Assembly (NCBI RefSeq): GCF_020382885.2
Contig: NC_058504.1
Coordinates: forward strand, 10,406,519-10,470,518
Length of the DNA stretch: 64,000 nucleotides
Origin: Scatophagus argus
Lineage: Eukaryota > Chordata > Actinopteri > Scatophagidae
Direction of reading: 5' to 3'
Shown in pieces: positions 51,501 to 62,400 of the stretch. A program made the position numbers and the translations under genes. The notes under the pieces are model-generated. The model was not told the DNA's origin. It saw only the letters and a program-made list of their open reading frames with translations, and did no database searches. How positions within the stretch are numbered: position 1 is the stretch's first letter; each line of letters begins with the position of its first letter.

Positions 51501-54136
51501 CCTCCAGCTGGGCCGGCTGGGCCGTGACTGGCATGTCCTCGCTGACTTCTAAGCTGATCCGCAACGCTCCAGGGACCGAGGGGGGTGCAGCTGAGGGCAG
51601 CGGGTCCAACAACAACACCAGCCCTACCAGCGCCACCAGTGAAACACCTACACCTGGTAGGGTTGTCACATTTGATTTGCTTGGGACATTGTTGGACTGG
51701 TGGGTGGGGGGCAGTTTTGAAAAGAAGTCGATGCAGCACAACTAGAGTCTTTGTTTTTATTTATTCTCCATTATCTTCTCCCTTGTCTAAACCTGCCACA
51801 TACATTACCCACAATGCAACCATAAAAGGTTTTGTACCACTTTTTTCCTTATATGTGCCACCTCATCCCACCCGAGTCATGCAAAGACACTTTGGTGTGT
51901 ATAACAGATTCCTCCTTAAGAAGTCCCAAACATGCACTCTGTAACCACACCTCTTGTGTTCCTTTCTATCACAGGTTCTGAAGATAAAACTCCTCAACCC
52001 TCTCTGACTCACCAAGCTGCCTCTACTCGTGCCAACCAATCGCAGGCTCTTGACGTAACAGACAATGATGACGAGCCAGTGGGAGACCGCTGGGATGAGG
52101 AGGAAGACTGGGGAAGTTTGGAGGTAAGATTGTACTATTTTTTTTTTTAACAGAATTATCTGGCATTATGTTGCAGTAGTAATTTCAGATCATGAAAATT
52201 GTTGGCTTTTTCTTCCACAGGAGCCAGAGAAAACTCACACTGAGCCAGATGACTGGAACACAGACTGGTCAGGAATGGCATCATCCAAAAAGAAGGCCAG
52301 TGACAGAGGAGTATGAGATCTTTCATTTGAATCAATTACACAACACCACCTGTAGTGCTAATACCATTAATTTTAATGCAACAAACTCCACTGATCGTAT
52401 AGCCACTCCTACTGTGAGTAATAATTATCATACCATTACTTCTGCTAGTATACTGTTGATACTGGGCTGAAACAGATGATAAAGAAACATTCCCCATATA
52501 ATCAGAGCCATGTATAGCACTGAAAACAAATGAAAAGAAAAGGAATTTTGGTTGCTTTGAACAAAAAGAAAAATAATTCTCTTACACTCACTTTATGGTT
52601 TTGGTGCTCGGGCTTTGAGCTGATAAGATTAATGAGTTGATCCAGACGTGATTAATGAACAGTGAACAGGATATCAGAGCTTGTGATCTGACCTATTTGT
52701 CTTTACAATTTTACAGAGTTCAGTAACTTTGTGATCAGTGTTCTCTATGTGGATGAAATTGTGCCTCTTTTTTTTTTTTTCTTTTTAAATAGTTTTTCAA
52801 TTGGTCTCCATTTTTATCATCTTTCCCATATCTAGGTGGGCCGGTCGTCCTCCACGGCGGTGAAAAAGCAGAGCTCGGACTGGAGCAGCTCAGGCTGGGA
52901 CGCCGATGACAGCTGGTCCAACGAGAAGGAAGGGCAGGGTCAGAGCTCTGCAGGCGAGGAGGGCTGGGGGAATGACTGGGGGGAAGAGGACACAGACGCA
53001 GCTTTGGCAAATGCAACACTCCCTCTGCCCGAAGGGGTGCGGTTAGCCAGCGACTACAACTGGGAGACCAACAGTGCGGCCAAGGGAGCCGGTCAGAACG
53101 ATCTGTTTGCCAGCATCTCGCAGAGAAACACAACCAGCACTGCTGCCACCACGGTGAGGACAGAGGGAGGCAAAAACAAAAAATGGACAGATTAAATTAA
53201 TGCTGCTTAGATGTCAATTCTGCATCATCATCGTTTAAAGTGTCCCAGGTGGTTGGTGTTCAAAAAAAAATTGTGACCATATTTGTGTGGCCAACACATT
53301 ATATCTCATTTGTTTAAACTCTACAACAACCTGAAAAAATGTTTTATGTAAATGTAAAATGTTTAAGTTTTTACAGGGATTTGAATGATTTTTCAGAGCT
53401 AAGGTGTAGCTGCTTCAGGCCTTTATTGCTAAGCCAAGCCAATCACCTGCTGGCTCCAGCTTTACATGAAGTGTACACACATGAAAAGAGAGTATCCACC
53501 TTGTTTCCCGACTCTCAGCACGAAAGTGAATAAGCTTATTTCCTGAAACTGTTCAACGAGATTAAAAAATACTGCCTTCTCTTGGTGCGAAGTTGATCTG
53601 TAGGTCAAGAAAACATGAACATGAAATGAGAGAAATTATCAGGATAATCTGACAGCACAGGCAGTTCAGAGAAGTGATGTGTATGTTGTATTTTCTGCAT
53701 GTCAGGCTGGTGATGGATGGGGCGCGGAGGCAACAGGAGACTGGGGAGCTGAGGAGAGCTGGGAGTCCGTGGATGGGAACCAGGGTAAGTCCCCTTTATC
53801 AGAAATATGAACATTCACAGTTTAGGATGAGCTGCAAAACAGACGTCACATTTACACCAAACTTCTGTGTGTTTTCCTGTGTGACATCACTGGAGCATTT
53901 TCACTTCTCCCCCAAATCTTCACTTGAATTGCTTCTGTATTCACACTAATGCCATTAGCTGTATCAGTTATATACCTGTTTACTGAGCTGCCCGTCTTTG
54001 CTGTAAACCAGGTCTCAGTAAGGCCGAGCTGTCCAAGAAGAAACGGGAGGAGAGGAGGAAAGAGCTGGAGGCGAAACGGGCGGAGCGCAAAGCTGCTAAA
54101 GGTCCTCTCAAACTGGGCGCACGCAAGTTGGACTGA
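45592..54136 (+). CDS. scyl1: SCYL1, N-terminal-kinase-like COPI-associated pseudokinase (867 aa, 18 exons)
   Basis: SCYL1 is a catalytically inactive kinase-fold protein with HEAT repeats that binds COPI coats in Golgi-to-ER traffic. Exons: 45592-45699, 46375-46515, 47128-47250, 47347-47573, 47690-47780, 48449-48604, 49651-49809, 50058-50165, 50354-50467, 50586-50741, 50850-51038, 51290-51365, 51462-51656, 51975-52123, 52221-52310, 52836-53153, 53706-53784, 54012-54136 (2604 nt, all phases fit). Start [16 protein letters not shown] is family-specific. The pseudokinase domain covers roughly residues 10-310. The HRD and DFG motifs are lost: [14 protein letters not shown] and KLGALDHV occupy their places. 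HEAT repeats follow (about 330-560), then a low-complexity acidic/tryptophan region ([28 protein letters not shown]). A Lys/Arg-rich helix ends in RKLD, the known COPI-binding terminus. About 60 residues longer than human, mainly in the W-rich region. Confidence 0.97.
48650..49560. mobile_element. Possible LTR-like insertion in scyl1 intron 6
   Basis: Scyl1 introns are mostly short, but intron 6 is about 1 kb and base composition shifts at about 48650. The segment includes gcaaagactttaattccggc and a T-rich block, reminiscent of a solo LTR. I could not see a clean target-site duplication or TG...CA ends. Tentative. Confidence 0.25.
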
Positions 54137-54628
54137 TGGGGGTGGGCGGGCGGGGTGTTAACAGAGGTTTGAGAGAGGAACATGGACCACAGAAACTGGA
54201 TCCCAGAGTGCAGGATAGAGGCTTGACATTCCCCCAAATGACCAGAAAGGAGCGTTAGCAGTGAGGAGAACTCTGTGGACAGTCACTGTAACAGAGGTGG
54301 CTTGTTGTGTGAGCAGAGGAAAATGTTACTGTTGGTCAACAGATGACTCTCTGCTTCCGACACATCGCTGAAAAAGCAACAATCCAGTGCTTTACAAATG
54401 CATTACTGTGGATGGCAAACGCAGCGACTCAAAAGCAGAAGAGGAAAATCCAGAGACTCATGGAGCAGCAGCAGCACAGAGCAGCAGAGTCGATCGCACA
54501 AAATGTCCCCACCCTTTTTTTTTTCTTTTTTTTACATAACTCATAAAGTTTCAGTTGTGAAGTTCCTGTACATATGATGCAACTTGTCTTGACATGAAGA
54601 AATGACACCTTTTAAAAGATTGACAGAT

Positions 54629-54716
54629 ATATATATATATATATATATAACAGAATTCAAACAAGCGTTCTTATGCTGAACGTCTTTCAGCACACACACA
54701 CACACACACACACACA
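54629..54716. repeat. (TA)n and (CA)n microsatellites in the scyl1 3' UTR
   Basis: TA repeats at 54629-54649 and CA repeats at 54691-54716 separated by 41 bp of unique sequence. Confidence 0.85.
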
Positions 54717-55690
54717 GTGGATATGATTGTTTTAGTTCAGCTGTCACTAACCTACAGATTTAAGACCAATCCATGCATGCACTTGTGTATTTCTGTGGCC
54801 TAACGAAAGGTTTCACAGCAAAGAAGAACTACAACTGTGTTGAGTTTACTTTGCACATACGACACTGTAATTTACTCTACTGAACTGACCTGACGAGTGA
54901 CACATTTGACTGATGTTAATATGTAACATTGCAGACGCATGACGAGCGCTTGGATGGAAATAAGTGGATAAAATGAGGCTGGTCTCAAAGGGAGGAAAAA
55001 TTGACGTGTGTGTTAACGTGATTTTTCGTGTGTGCAGTACTGCTGTGGTGGAGGCGTTATGAAATCAGTGCAGTTTTATTTTAAAGTCTTTTGAAGATCC
55101 TGTCATGAATTTGTGCCTGTATGAAGATACGGTCACAAGTGCGAAATTAGAGAAGCACGTGAGTTAATTTGCATCTTTTCTTGTGTGGCCGCACACTGAG
55201 CCTGCAGTTATCACCAAAACCTTTTGGGATCATCTGAGGACGTGAGGTTTACTCAGTGGTCATTTTCGACTGTAGTGGGCGTAGTCGGGGTAAAGGAGTT
55301 CCCTTAAAGTTGCTTTAACTCATTTACTTGTGCCTTCTGTTTAATTGGAGACGTGTTGCGTAGGATCGCATCCAACAACCTCCAAGTCTGACTAAAAATT
55401 TTGAGAAGCAGACCTGAATTGTCTCCCACCAGCAGATTTTGTGGTTTCCATCACACACCTTTCAGCGTATCCCCACATCTCCTGCCTGTGTCGGACGTGG
55501 TGGTGTTAGATTTGGTGTAAGATGCGGTACAGATTAACCGGCTGACGCAATCAACAGCCATCACCACTGGAGCTAATGTCCCGTTATGGGGAGGTCGGGT
55601 CAGGTCAGGTCAGGAACTGTGCTGTGCTGGTGGACTGGGTGCAACCTTTAATAGAGAATTCGAACCATGTAGCATGTGAGCTCTTCGGAA

Positions 55691-55711
55691 AATAAACATG
55701 ATTAAAATAAA
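55691..55711 (+). terminator. Tandem polyadenylation signals of scyl1
   Basis: Two AATAAA hexamers 15 bp apart, about 1.55 kb after the scyl1 stop codon, followed by a T-rich stretch (tgtttattctttaag). Confidence 0.55.
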
Positions 55712-56726
55712 CATGTTTATTCTTTAAGTTAAAAGACTGCGGTCGTATTCCTCCTCAGCAGACGGATGAGTTGAAATCATGAGGACAGGGATGGGAATTG
55801 TAACAATTTTGTGGACTATTCATTCAATTATGCTGATGATTTTTTTATTTTTTTTTAAAAAAAAAATGTTATAAGACCTGCAAATCACATTTCATTGATT
55901 CACCAGACTGAGATCAAGTCCTGACATGGTTTCAAAAACTGCGAGTCTCAGAAAAGACTACCATCCACAATTGCAAGTTATTCTTTATTCAGTACAATTA
56001 CAAACAATTAAATGTCAGAGAAAGACAGAACACAAGTTGTAGATGAACTGTGAACTAATTTGAGGTAACACGCCCTGACAAAAATGTCGAAGTTGTTCAG
56101 TTTATTCAGCCGAGGACCCTCAGTTTATTAATGTGCTCTTAGAATAAATGCTAAGTGAAAGTGTGTATGGCTTTTCTGTGAGACACAACAACAAAATCAT
56201 CATATTAGCTTATTCTGATTACATGTAAAATATTCTTGTTGCATTAAACACAGGCTAATGGGAACCCGCATTTCGACACAGATGTTTAGATTTGATTTGG
56301 GTAGCTATTATTTTTCTATTAATATTTTATTTATTTATTAGATTTTACCAATAGAAAACAGCCCCCAACCCTGTGGTTGAATTCAAAAATATATATAGAG
56401 CTTTCTTCAAAAAAGTCATATTAAAACATTTAAACATACCTCATCTTGGCACCTTAATCAACTGGTGGAGTTAGTGTTTGTTGTGCATATATGTGCTGCC
56501 TGTAGAAATTTTTTAAAAAGTCTGGGAAATTCAGGGTCTTGATCCCAAACCACCACTCAGCCTTTCAGCGTTAATCAAACTAAAGATGGCATAAATTTCT
56601 CACTGAATCACAGATGTTTGTATGTAAACTAAGCAGCATCATCTGTGAGGGATTACGATAAGTATCAGTTAGGCTCTGCTGGTAATCTATTAATCAAGCC
56701 CCTGAACAGGTGACCCAGGACTTTGA

Positions 56727-58012
56727 TCACTGCGTGTCCTTGTTTTCTTTCCTGCTGCCTCCAAACAGAGCTGCCACCAGGGCAACAGCACCCAGGCCCA
56801 CCACTGCAGCCACACCTGCGACCATGACCGCTTCACCTGCCTTACGCACCTGCGGAGGAGAACGAACGCTCTTTTAGTTTAGTGAGCAGAGATGTGATGA
56901 GCGGTGCGGACATTCAAAACCCCATTAAAATCATCCATTATTTGTGCCGACTTTTTCCTTTACAGGAGCAGAAAATGTAAATTATTGCTGTCGAAGAGGT
57001 TTGAGGAGTTTACACAGATGTGTTGAGCCTCGCCGTTTAAACAGTCATTTAAATCTGCTGTGAGAAAATGGTGAATGACGTTTTAGCAGCTGTTTGTTCA
57101 TAACATTCAATCTTCTCGTTCTTATTCTCCAGTCATAAAGAGAGTATTGTAAAAGACTAACACGGGTTCACTGACCTGCCGGGATTCAGCTTTTCCGTAG
57201 CGCAGTTCGTTTACAAAATGCTCACAGTTGCCCCTGAAGAGGCAGTAGGGCAGCTCCCGGCCCACCAGTGCCCACGCCTCCCTCACTATGACGCGTGCCG
57301 GACGGGGCTCGTACTTCTTGTCCAGGCTGTTGTTAATTTTCCACTGGTCGGTTCCCACCACGTCCCACAGCTCCTCTTTCTTCACCAGGGCCTTCTCAGC
57401 CAGCACAGACATCATGCTGCTGGAGCCCGCATCCGGGACCTCAGCTACGAATAAAAAGGAACGACAGAAAGAGAGGACAGACATAATGTGCACTAAAACA
57501 TTGCACTTTTTGCCGGTTTATTAATTATGAATCAGTTCAACCAGACAAGCAGCCAAAGCTGATATTTTGGTCTGAAAAAATCTGCATGTCAGAAAAAATG
57601 TGGGGCGTCAGGCTGTTCTTGTTTCAGGTTACAGGTTAGGATGAAGGAGGCGGCGGCGCAGGCTGTTGTGTGGTGCAAGTTGACTCACAGGGTGGGGCCA
57701 TGTGAACAACGAAGCCATCACCAATATACACAGCCCAGTGCTGATAAGAGCCCCGGAAGATTTCTATCAAGTCCCCGATCTCTGGTTTCTCATCGTACTT
57801 GGAGGAGAACAGACACACAGAGAAAGTCTGACACATTGCAACAGACTGTGTTTGGCAACTGACATAATGTGGGTTAAAGACACGCACAACTTTCAAATTA
57901 AAACAACCTTAAACATGAAATTGTGACTAATTATTATCAAACAAACAAAACTAATCACTGTGGTCTAATTTTCTACATTCTGAGATAATTTCCTGACCAG
58001 TGTTGGTGCCAT
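56727..58012 (-). CDS. PLAAT/HRASLS-family phospholipase A and acyltransferase (171 aa, 4 coding exons)
   Basis: PLAAT enzymes are small membrane-anchored thiol hydrolases of the LRAT/NlpC-P60 fold that remove or transfer acyl chains on phospholipids. Coding exons: 57998-58012 (MAPTL), 57689-57797, 57176-57444, 56727-56849; phases fit (516 nt). For the third exon the acceptor at 57444 is used rather than 57439, because only that keeps frame and restores the conserved HMAPPSEVPDAG junction. Domain features: [20 protein letters not shown] with the first catalytic His; the second His in GFVVHMAPP; the nucleophile in [14 protein letters not shown]; and a C-terminal hydrophobic anchor ([18 protein letters not shown]). 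Closest in layout to PLAAT3-type members, but the fish paralogue number cannot be decided. Downstream neighbour scyl1 is convergent; ints5 is divergent. Confidence 0.92.
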
Positions 58013-58635
58013 GTCCGTGCTTGTTTTGACTGTAAAACCTTGGACTTTCCAGATGACCTTCAGTGCCTGCAGGAACAAATAGTTTTAGAATTCTAATATT
58101 ATAATAATAAGATTATTAGCACACAACATGAGAAGAGAGAAAAGTAAAAGATGCTGAATTAGCCTACTGTCTTTTGATATAAATGGACAAAGTAAGTGAC
58201 ACACAAAGTACAAATGACAAAGGGACAAAGATTAACCGCACAGCATTATGAACTGAGGGCTTATCTCAGGACTGTTGCCGCAGATTACTGATGCATTCAG
58301 GTTTAAACTTTGTATATCTCAAACTAAGTTTTGGACGTTTGTCACTGACACTTTTACATCATTTAAATTTCACTGTGACCCTGCTGTAATGTATACAAAG
58401 TAGGCCATTTTATTCCCGCCTAAAGGGACGCGGTCCATTACATAAATGCTCAATTTTGAAGTTTCAACAAACAACGTAAACAACAAGGCAGCCGACAGCT
58501 AGCTTAGCGACGTGAACTGCGTTTACATCATCCAAATGCCTTTGACTGCTGTCGGCTTTATAGCTGAGGAAGCATCAGTCCCCGCTCACTTGACTTAGCG
58601 ATGCGGTTTATGTACATATTTTGACAGTCCGTCTT

Positions 58636-58700
58636 CTTACCTTTGACGGTGACCCACTCCCAATGGTCGTTTCGGTACCGGAGACGCCACCAAAGTGCCA
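58636..58700 (-). other. Probable non-coding first exon and donor of the plaat gene
   Basis: A strong donor AAAG|gtaagaag on the minus strand lies at 58636-58643. Together with an acceptor cctgcag at about 58071 ahead of the ATG-bearing exon, it would give a short 5' UTR exon. No ATG in the visible part. Upstream boundary unknown. Confidence 0.4.
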
Positions 58701-59293
58701 ACAACAAAGCTCAGCTGTGGGGGATCAGCTGATTGTTGCTCCTTTCAGCCGGAGCCTTCAAAATAAAAGCAGCATTCAAGCATCAGAAGATAAAGACAAG
58801 CTCTCTTTAACACTGACTGAAAACACAACTTAAGCAAAAGTAAATGGATAATAACAATAATGATATTGTTGTCAGAATTTGGTGACAACCTTCACATTTT
58901 GAGATTAAAGAGATGTTGTAATGAAAATGTAACTGAAAATGAATTTTGAAATGGAACATGAAGGAGAAACAGAAAGTAAAATTAAATATCCTCATCCATT
59001 TTTAGAAATAATTAATTAATTCAACATTTGCAGATAGAATACATAAAATACATAAGTACAAACTCAGTCATCATCATCTTTTGTCATTTAATTTCATTTC
59101 ATAATTGTTGACTCAAGTTTTATGTTAGTTCATTGGATGAATATTCTGAAATTGTGTTAAAGCAGCAGAGTATCAACGCCAGCTGAACCAGTAGATTGAT
59201 AGATGGATAATCCATTTAGCACCACTAGGTGTCGCCAGTGTCGTTAACATTCTCTCACAGTTTTCCCTTTTTCTTAACAACGAAGAAGTCGTA

Positions 59294-59302
59294 ACTTCCG
59301 GT
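59294..59302 (+). promoter_or_regulatory. ETS-type site in the plaat/ints5 divergent promoter region
   Basis: ACTTCCGGT is a full consensus ETS/GABPA site (reverse orientation), 140 bp ahead of the ints5 ATG. It suits a TATA-less housekeeping promoter. Plaat and ints5 start codons are 1.4 kb apart and diverge. Confidence 0.45.
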
Positions 59303-59441
59303 TTTGGAGTGTCTCTTCGCTGTATTTTTGTTCAGAAACCGGACAGAGAAAAGAACAAATATCTGCCACCGTCGCACACGTCGAAGCCCCATAGCCGAAA
59401 GGTGGATTTGATGTGATGCTTTAATGTTAAAAGATCCAGCA

Positions 59442-62400
59442 ATGTCTGTGGCGTTTGACGGGAGTCCGCTGAAAGCGATGCAGAGCTCACACACTCACAC
59501 ACCGCAGGCTGCCCTGAGGTGAGTGGAGCGGAAGCGGCTGGACTGACAGAACAGAAACAGAGAAAAGTACATTTAGACTCTGAAGTCAGTTTAGTACGTT
59601 TTTAACCCCCAAAGTGAACCGTACAAAGATTCATCAGTCAATGTCACTACACTGGTCTACAGAGGCAGCTCGTGTTTGAAGTTACTGGATTAACAATAGA
59701 CGTCAGGGCTACATTGAGTAGTTTTCAGTTAATCGATTATTCATGTGCTCTGTTAAGAACATATACATATGACGAGTTTTTTTGTTTAGGCTGAAATCCT
59801 TCACATTCGATAAAAAGATTTCAACTAAAAGACTGACATTATATCGATTGAAGAAAAGTTAATAATTGTATAAAATTTCCAGAAAATGTTTGGTATTTTA
59901 ATTTTATAAAATATTTAAGTAGTTTATATGTTAGTGCTGCAGTGCAATTTAATCATTTCCGTTATTACTTTAATTTTTAAACCTTAAATTATAAGTCAGT
60001 TAATCAATTATTTAATCAATGTAGAATTATAACTCTTTTGATGATAAGTTGTTTAAAACAGTAATTCTTCATATTACCTAATCACACCTTCTTATTTATG
60101 AGGATTTGATGTTAGTAATAAACTGCACAACTAAAACATCTGGAAGACGTCCACTTGGACTAAGCGGTTAATCATTGCAGTGAGAAAAAGTGTTCGCATT
60201 TATGGATAATGAAAATAATTGTTAGTGTCGGCCTTTTTCTTTAGTTTTTTTTTTTTTTTAATTAATTAGTCAGACATTCATAAGAAACCGTAACTACCAT
60301 AACATCCCAGAGCCCAGAGTGATGTCCTTGAATTGCTTGCTTTGTCCAAATTAAAACTCAGAAGACAAACATTTTCAGAAAGCTATAAAAGAGAAAAGCA
60401 AATAAATCTGACATTTGGTAAGCTGTATCAAGCGTGCGTGGCACATGATTCAAACGATTACTTGGTTACCACGTTGTTGAGGTTGATTGAGGAAAAAAGC
60501 AATCAATCAGCAACTATTTTGATAATTAATGTCTCTTTTTTTCATCTGTTTTCTTCTTCTGCCAAAATTCCTACTTTGCCCATCATGTCGTCACATCTGT
60601 CCTTCTCAGTGCCCACGATCTGTCACAGGAGATCAAGTCCTTCATCAGTGGCGTTGACACGGTTCAGGGTAGGAAGCTCAGCGTTCGGGAACACGCTCGC
60701 TGTGCTGTGCGCCTGCTGCGCTCGGTCCCGGCCTGTCGAGGGGCGGTGCTGGAGCATCTGAGGAGCGTGTACGATGAGCATGTCTCTGCCTTCTTACACA
60801 ACCTGGAAACAGAGGGTGATGCCAGCTCTGGGGTCAGTTCCAACCTGGAGGACATCATACAGGTGTGTTGACAAAAGAGCACACATAGGACTTCTTATGA
60901 AGGTAGCATGAAAGGCTAACATCACAGGCCATTTCCATTCAATTCTTGTGGATTAGTATCACTGTTTTGATGTTGATTGCTGCTTATAATCACCTTTCAA
61001 GCAAAAATGCCAAATAATATCTAATTCCAGCTTCTCAGTTGTGAGGATTTTGCTGCATTTCTTTTGCTCTTGTAATAACAATGCTGAATATTTTTGATGT
61101 TTTGGATGAAACGAGCAATTTCATCTTGAGCTTTAGAAAATTGTAGGGAGCATTTTCCACTAATTTCTGACATTTTATAGAACAAATGATTAGTCATCAG
61201 AATAATTTGAAATAAGTCTAAATAACTGATCAATAATGAAAGGATTTGTTTGTTGCAGCGCGAGTATTTTATGCTTTGAATTTTAAACATTCAGTATCAC
61301 TTCTGTGTAAGATGAAGAGAGACAGACACATGAGGTTGTCTGTAGTGTCTGAATCATCTTTATAGGCCCAAAGAGTATCAGATCCAGACCACACTCAGTT
61401 TTGCTAGACTAAACCTCTGTTTTCTTGCATTCAATGAAAATATGGTAGAGGTTGGAAAATTCCTCAGTAGATGTACCTAATTATTTCTGTGTGTCTGTAG
61501 GAGGTTCATGGTGTGCTGTCAGAGTTCATCCGTCTCAACCCCCGGGCCTGGGCCCCTCTGGTATCTTCCTGGGCTGTGGACTTGCTGGGCCAGCTGAGCA
61601 GTAAGCACGCTGGCCGCAGGGTGGCCCCTCACTCCTCCAGCCTCAATGAGCTGCTCCAGCTTTGGATGTCCTGTGCTGCAACCCGGTCCCTCATGGAGAC
61701 TTACTCCCAGTGTTTGGCTGCCATGCTGGCCTGGTGCCCTGATGCCTGTGTAGATGCGTTGTTGGACACTTCAGTACAGCACTCCCCGCATTTTGACTGG
61801 GTGGTGGCTCACATTGGCTCTGCCTTTCCGGGTACGATCATCAGCCGAGTCTTGGCATGCGGACTCAAGGACTTCTGCTCTCATGGTGCCAAGGACCAAG
61901 GGCTAATGGTGATGGGAGTGGATAAAGGCAGCAGGGTGCCTAAGATTGGCTCGGTGGTGGGGATCCTTGGACACCTTGCAGCTCACCACTCAGACAGCAT
62001 CAGGAAGGAGCTGCTCAGAATGTTTCAGGAAAGCCTGGGTCCATCAAGCCCTCTATCACCCACTTCATCCTCAACATCTTGGGAGAGTTCCCCTCAACTT
62101 CGTCGTGCCGCAGTACCGTTTCTGCTGCAGTTAGCTGCAATGTCCCCCTACCTCTTTGGTGCAGTGTCTGCAGAATTGGTAGAGCTGCTACGGCCTCCTG
62201 TGCTTCTCCAGCTGCAGGCCTTGTTGCAGGGCCTCCCAAGAGAGGAACTGGATAACATGCTGGGACTAGCTGTCCACCTTATCAGCCAGAGCCCATCAGG
62301 AGGTGCCCGGGTCCTCCGTTTTCTGGCAGACACGGCAACCCCTGCATCGGTCATCATCTCCGGCCCTACACCTGCCCCTCATGAAGGAGTCAGAGAAGGT

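Larger units (their letters stand above)
54137..56726. other. scyl1 3' UTR and plaat 3' flank (tail-to-tail)
   Basis: Polyadenylation signals AATAAA at 55691-55696 and 55706-55711 on the plus strand end scyl1 mRNA, giving a 3' UTR of about 1.6 kb. A (TA)n run at 54629-54649 and (CA)n at 54691-54716 lie within it. On the minus strand, several AATAAA-type candidates (plus-strand tttatt at about 56331 and 55985) could end the plaat mRNA. No gene seen. Confidence 0.6.
58013..59441. other. Divergent interval between plaat and ints5
   Basis: It contains the plaat 5' UTR exon candidate, the ETS site and the ints5 5' UTR. The stretch 58800-59250 is A/T-rich with no feature I can support. Confidence 0.5.

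Noticed and set aside
57439-57444. Alternative plaat acceptor at 57439 (in-frame reading VPDAG)
   Set aside because: It breaks phase with the preceding exon; the acceptor at 57444 restores frame and the conserved PPSEV junction.
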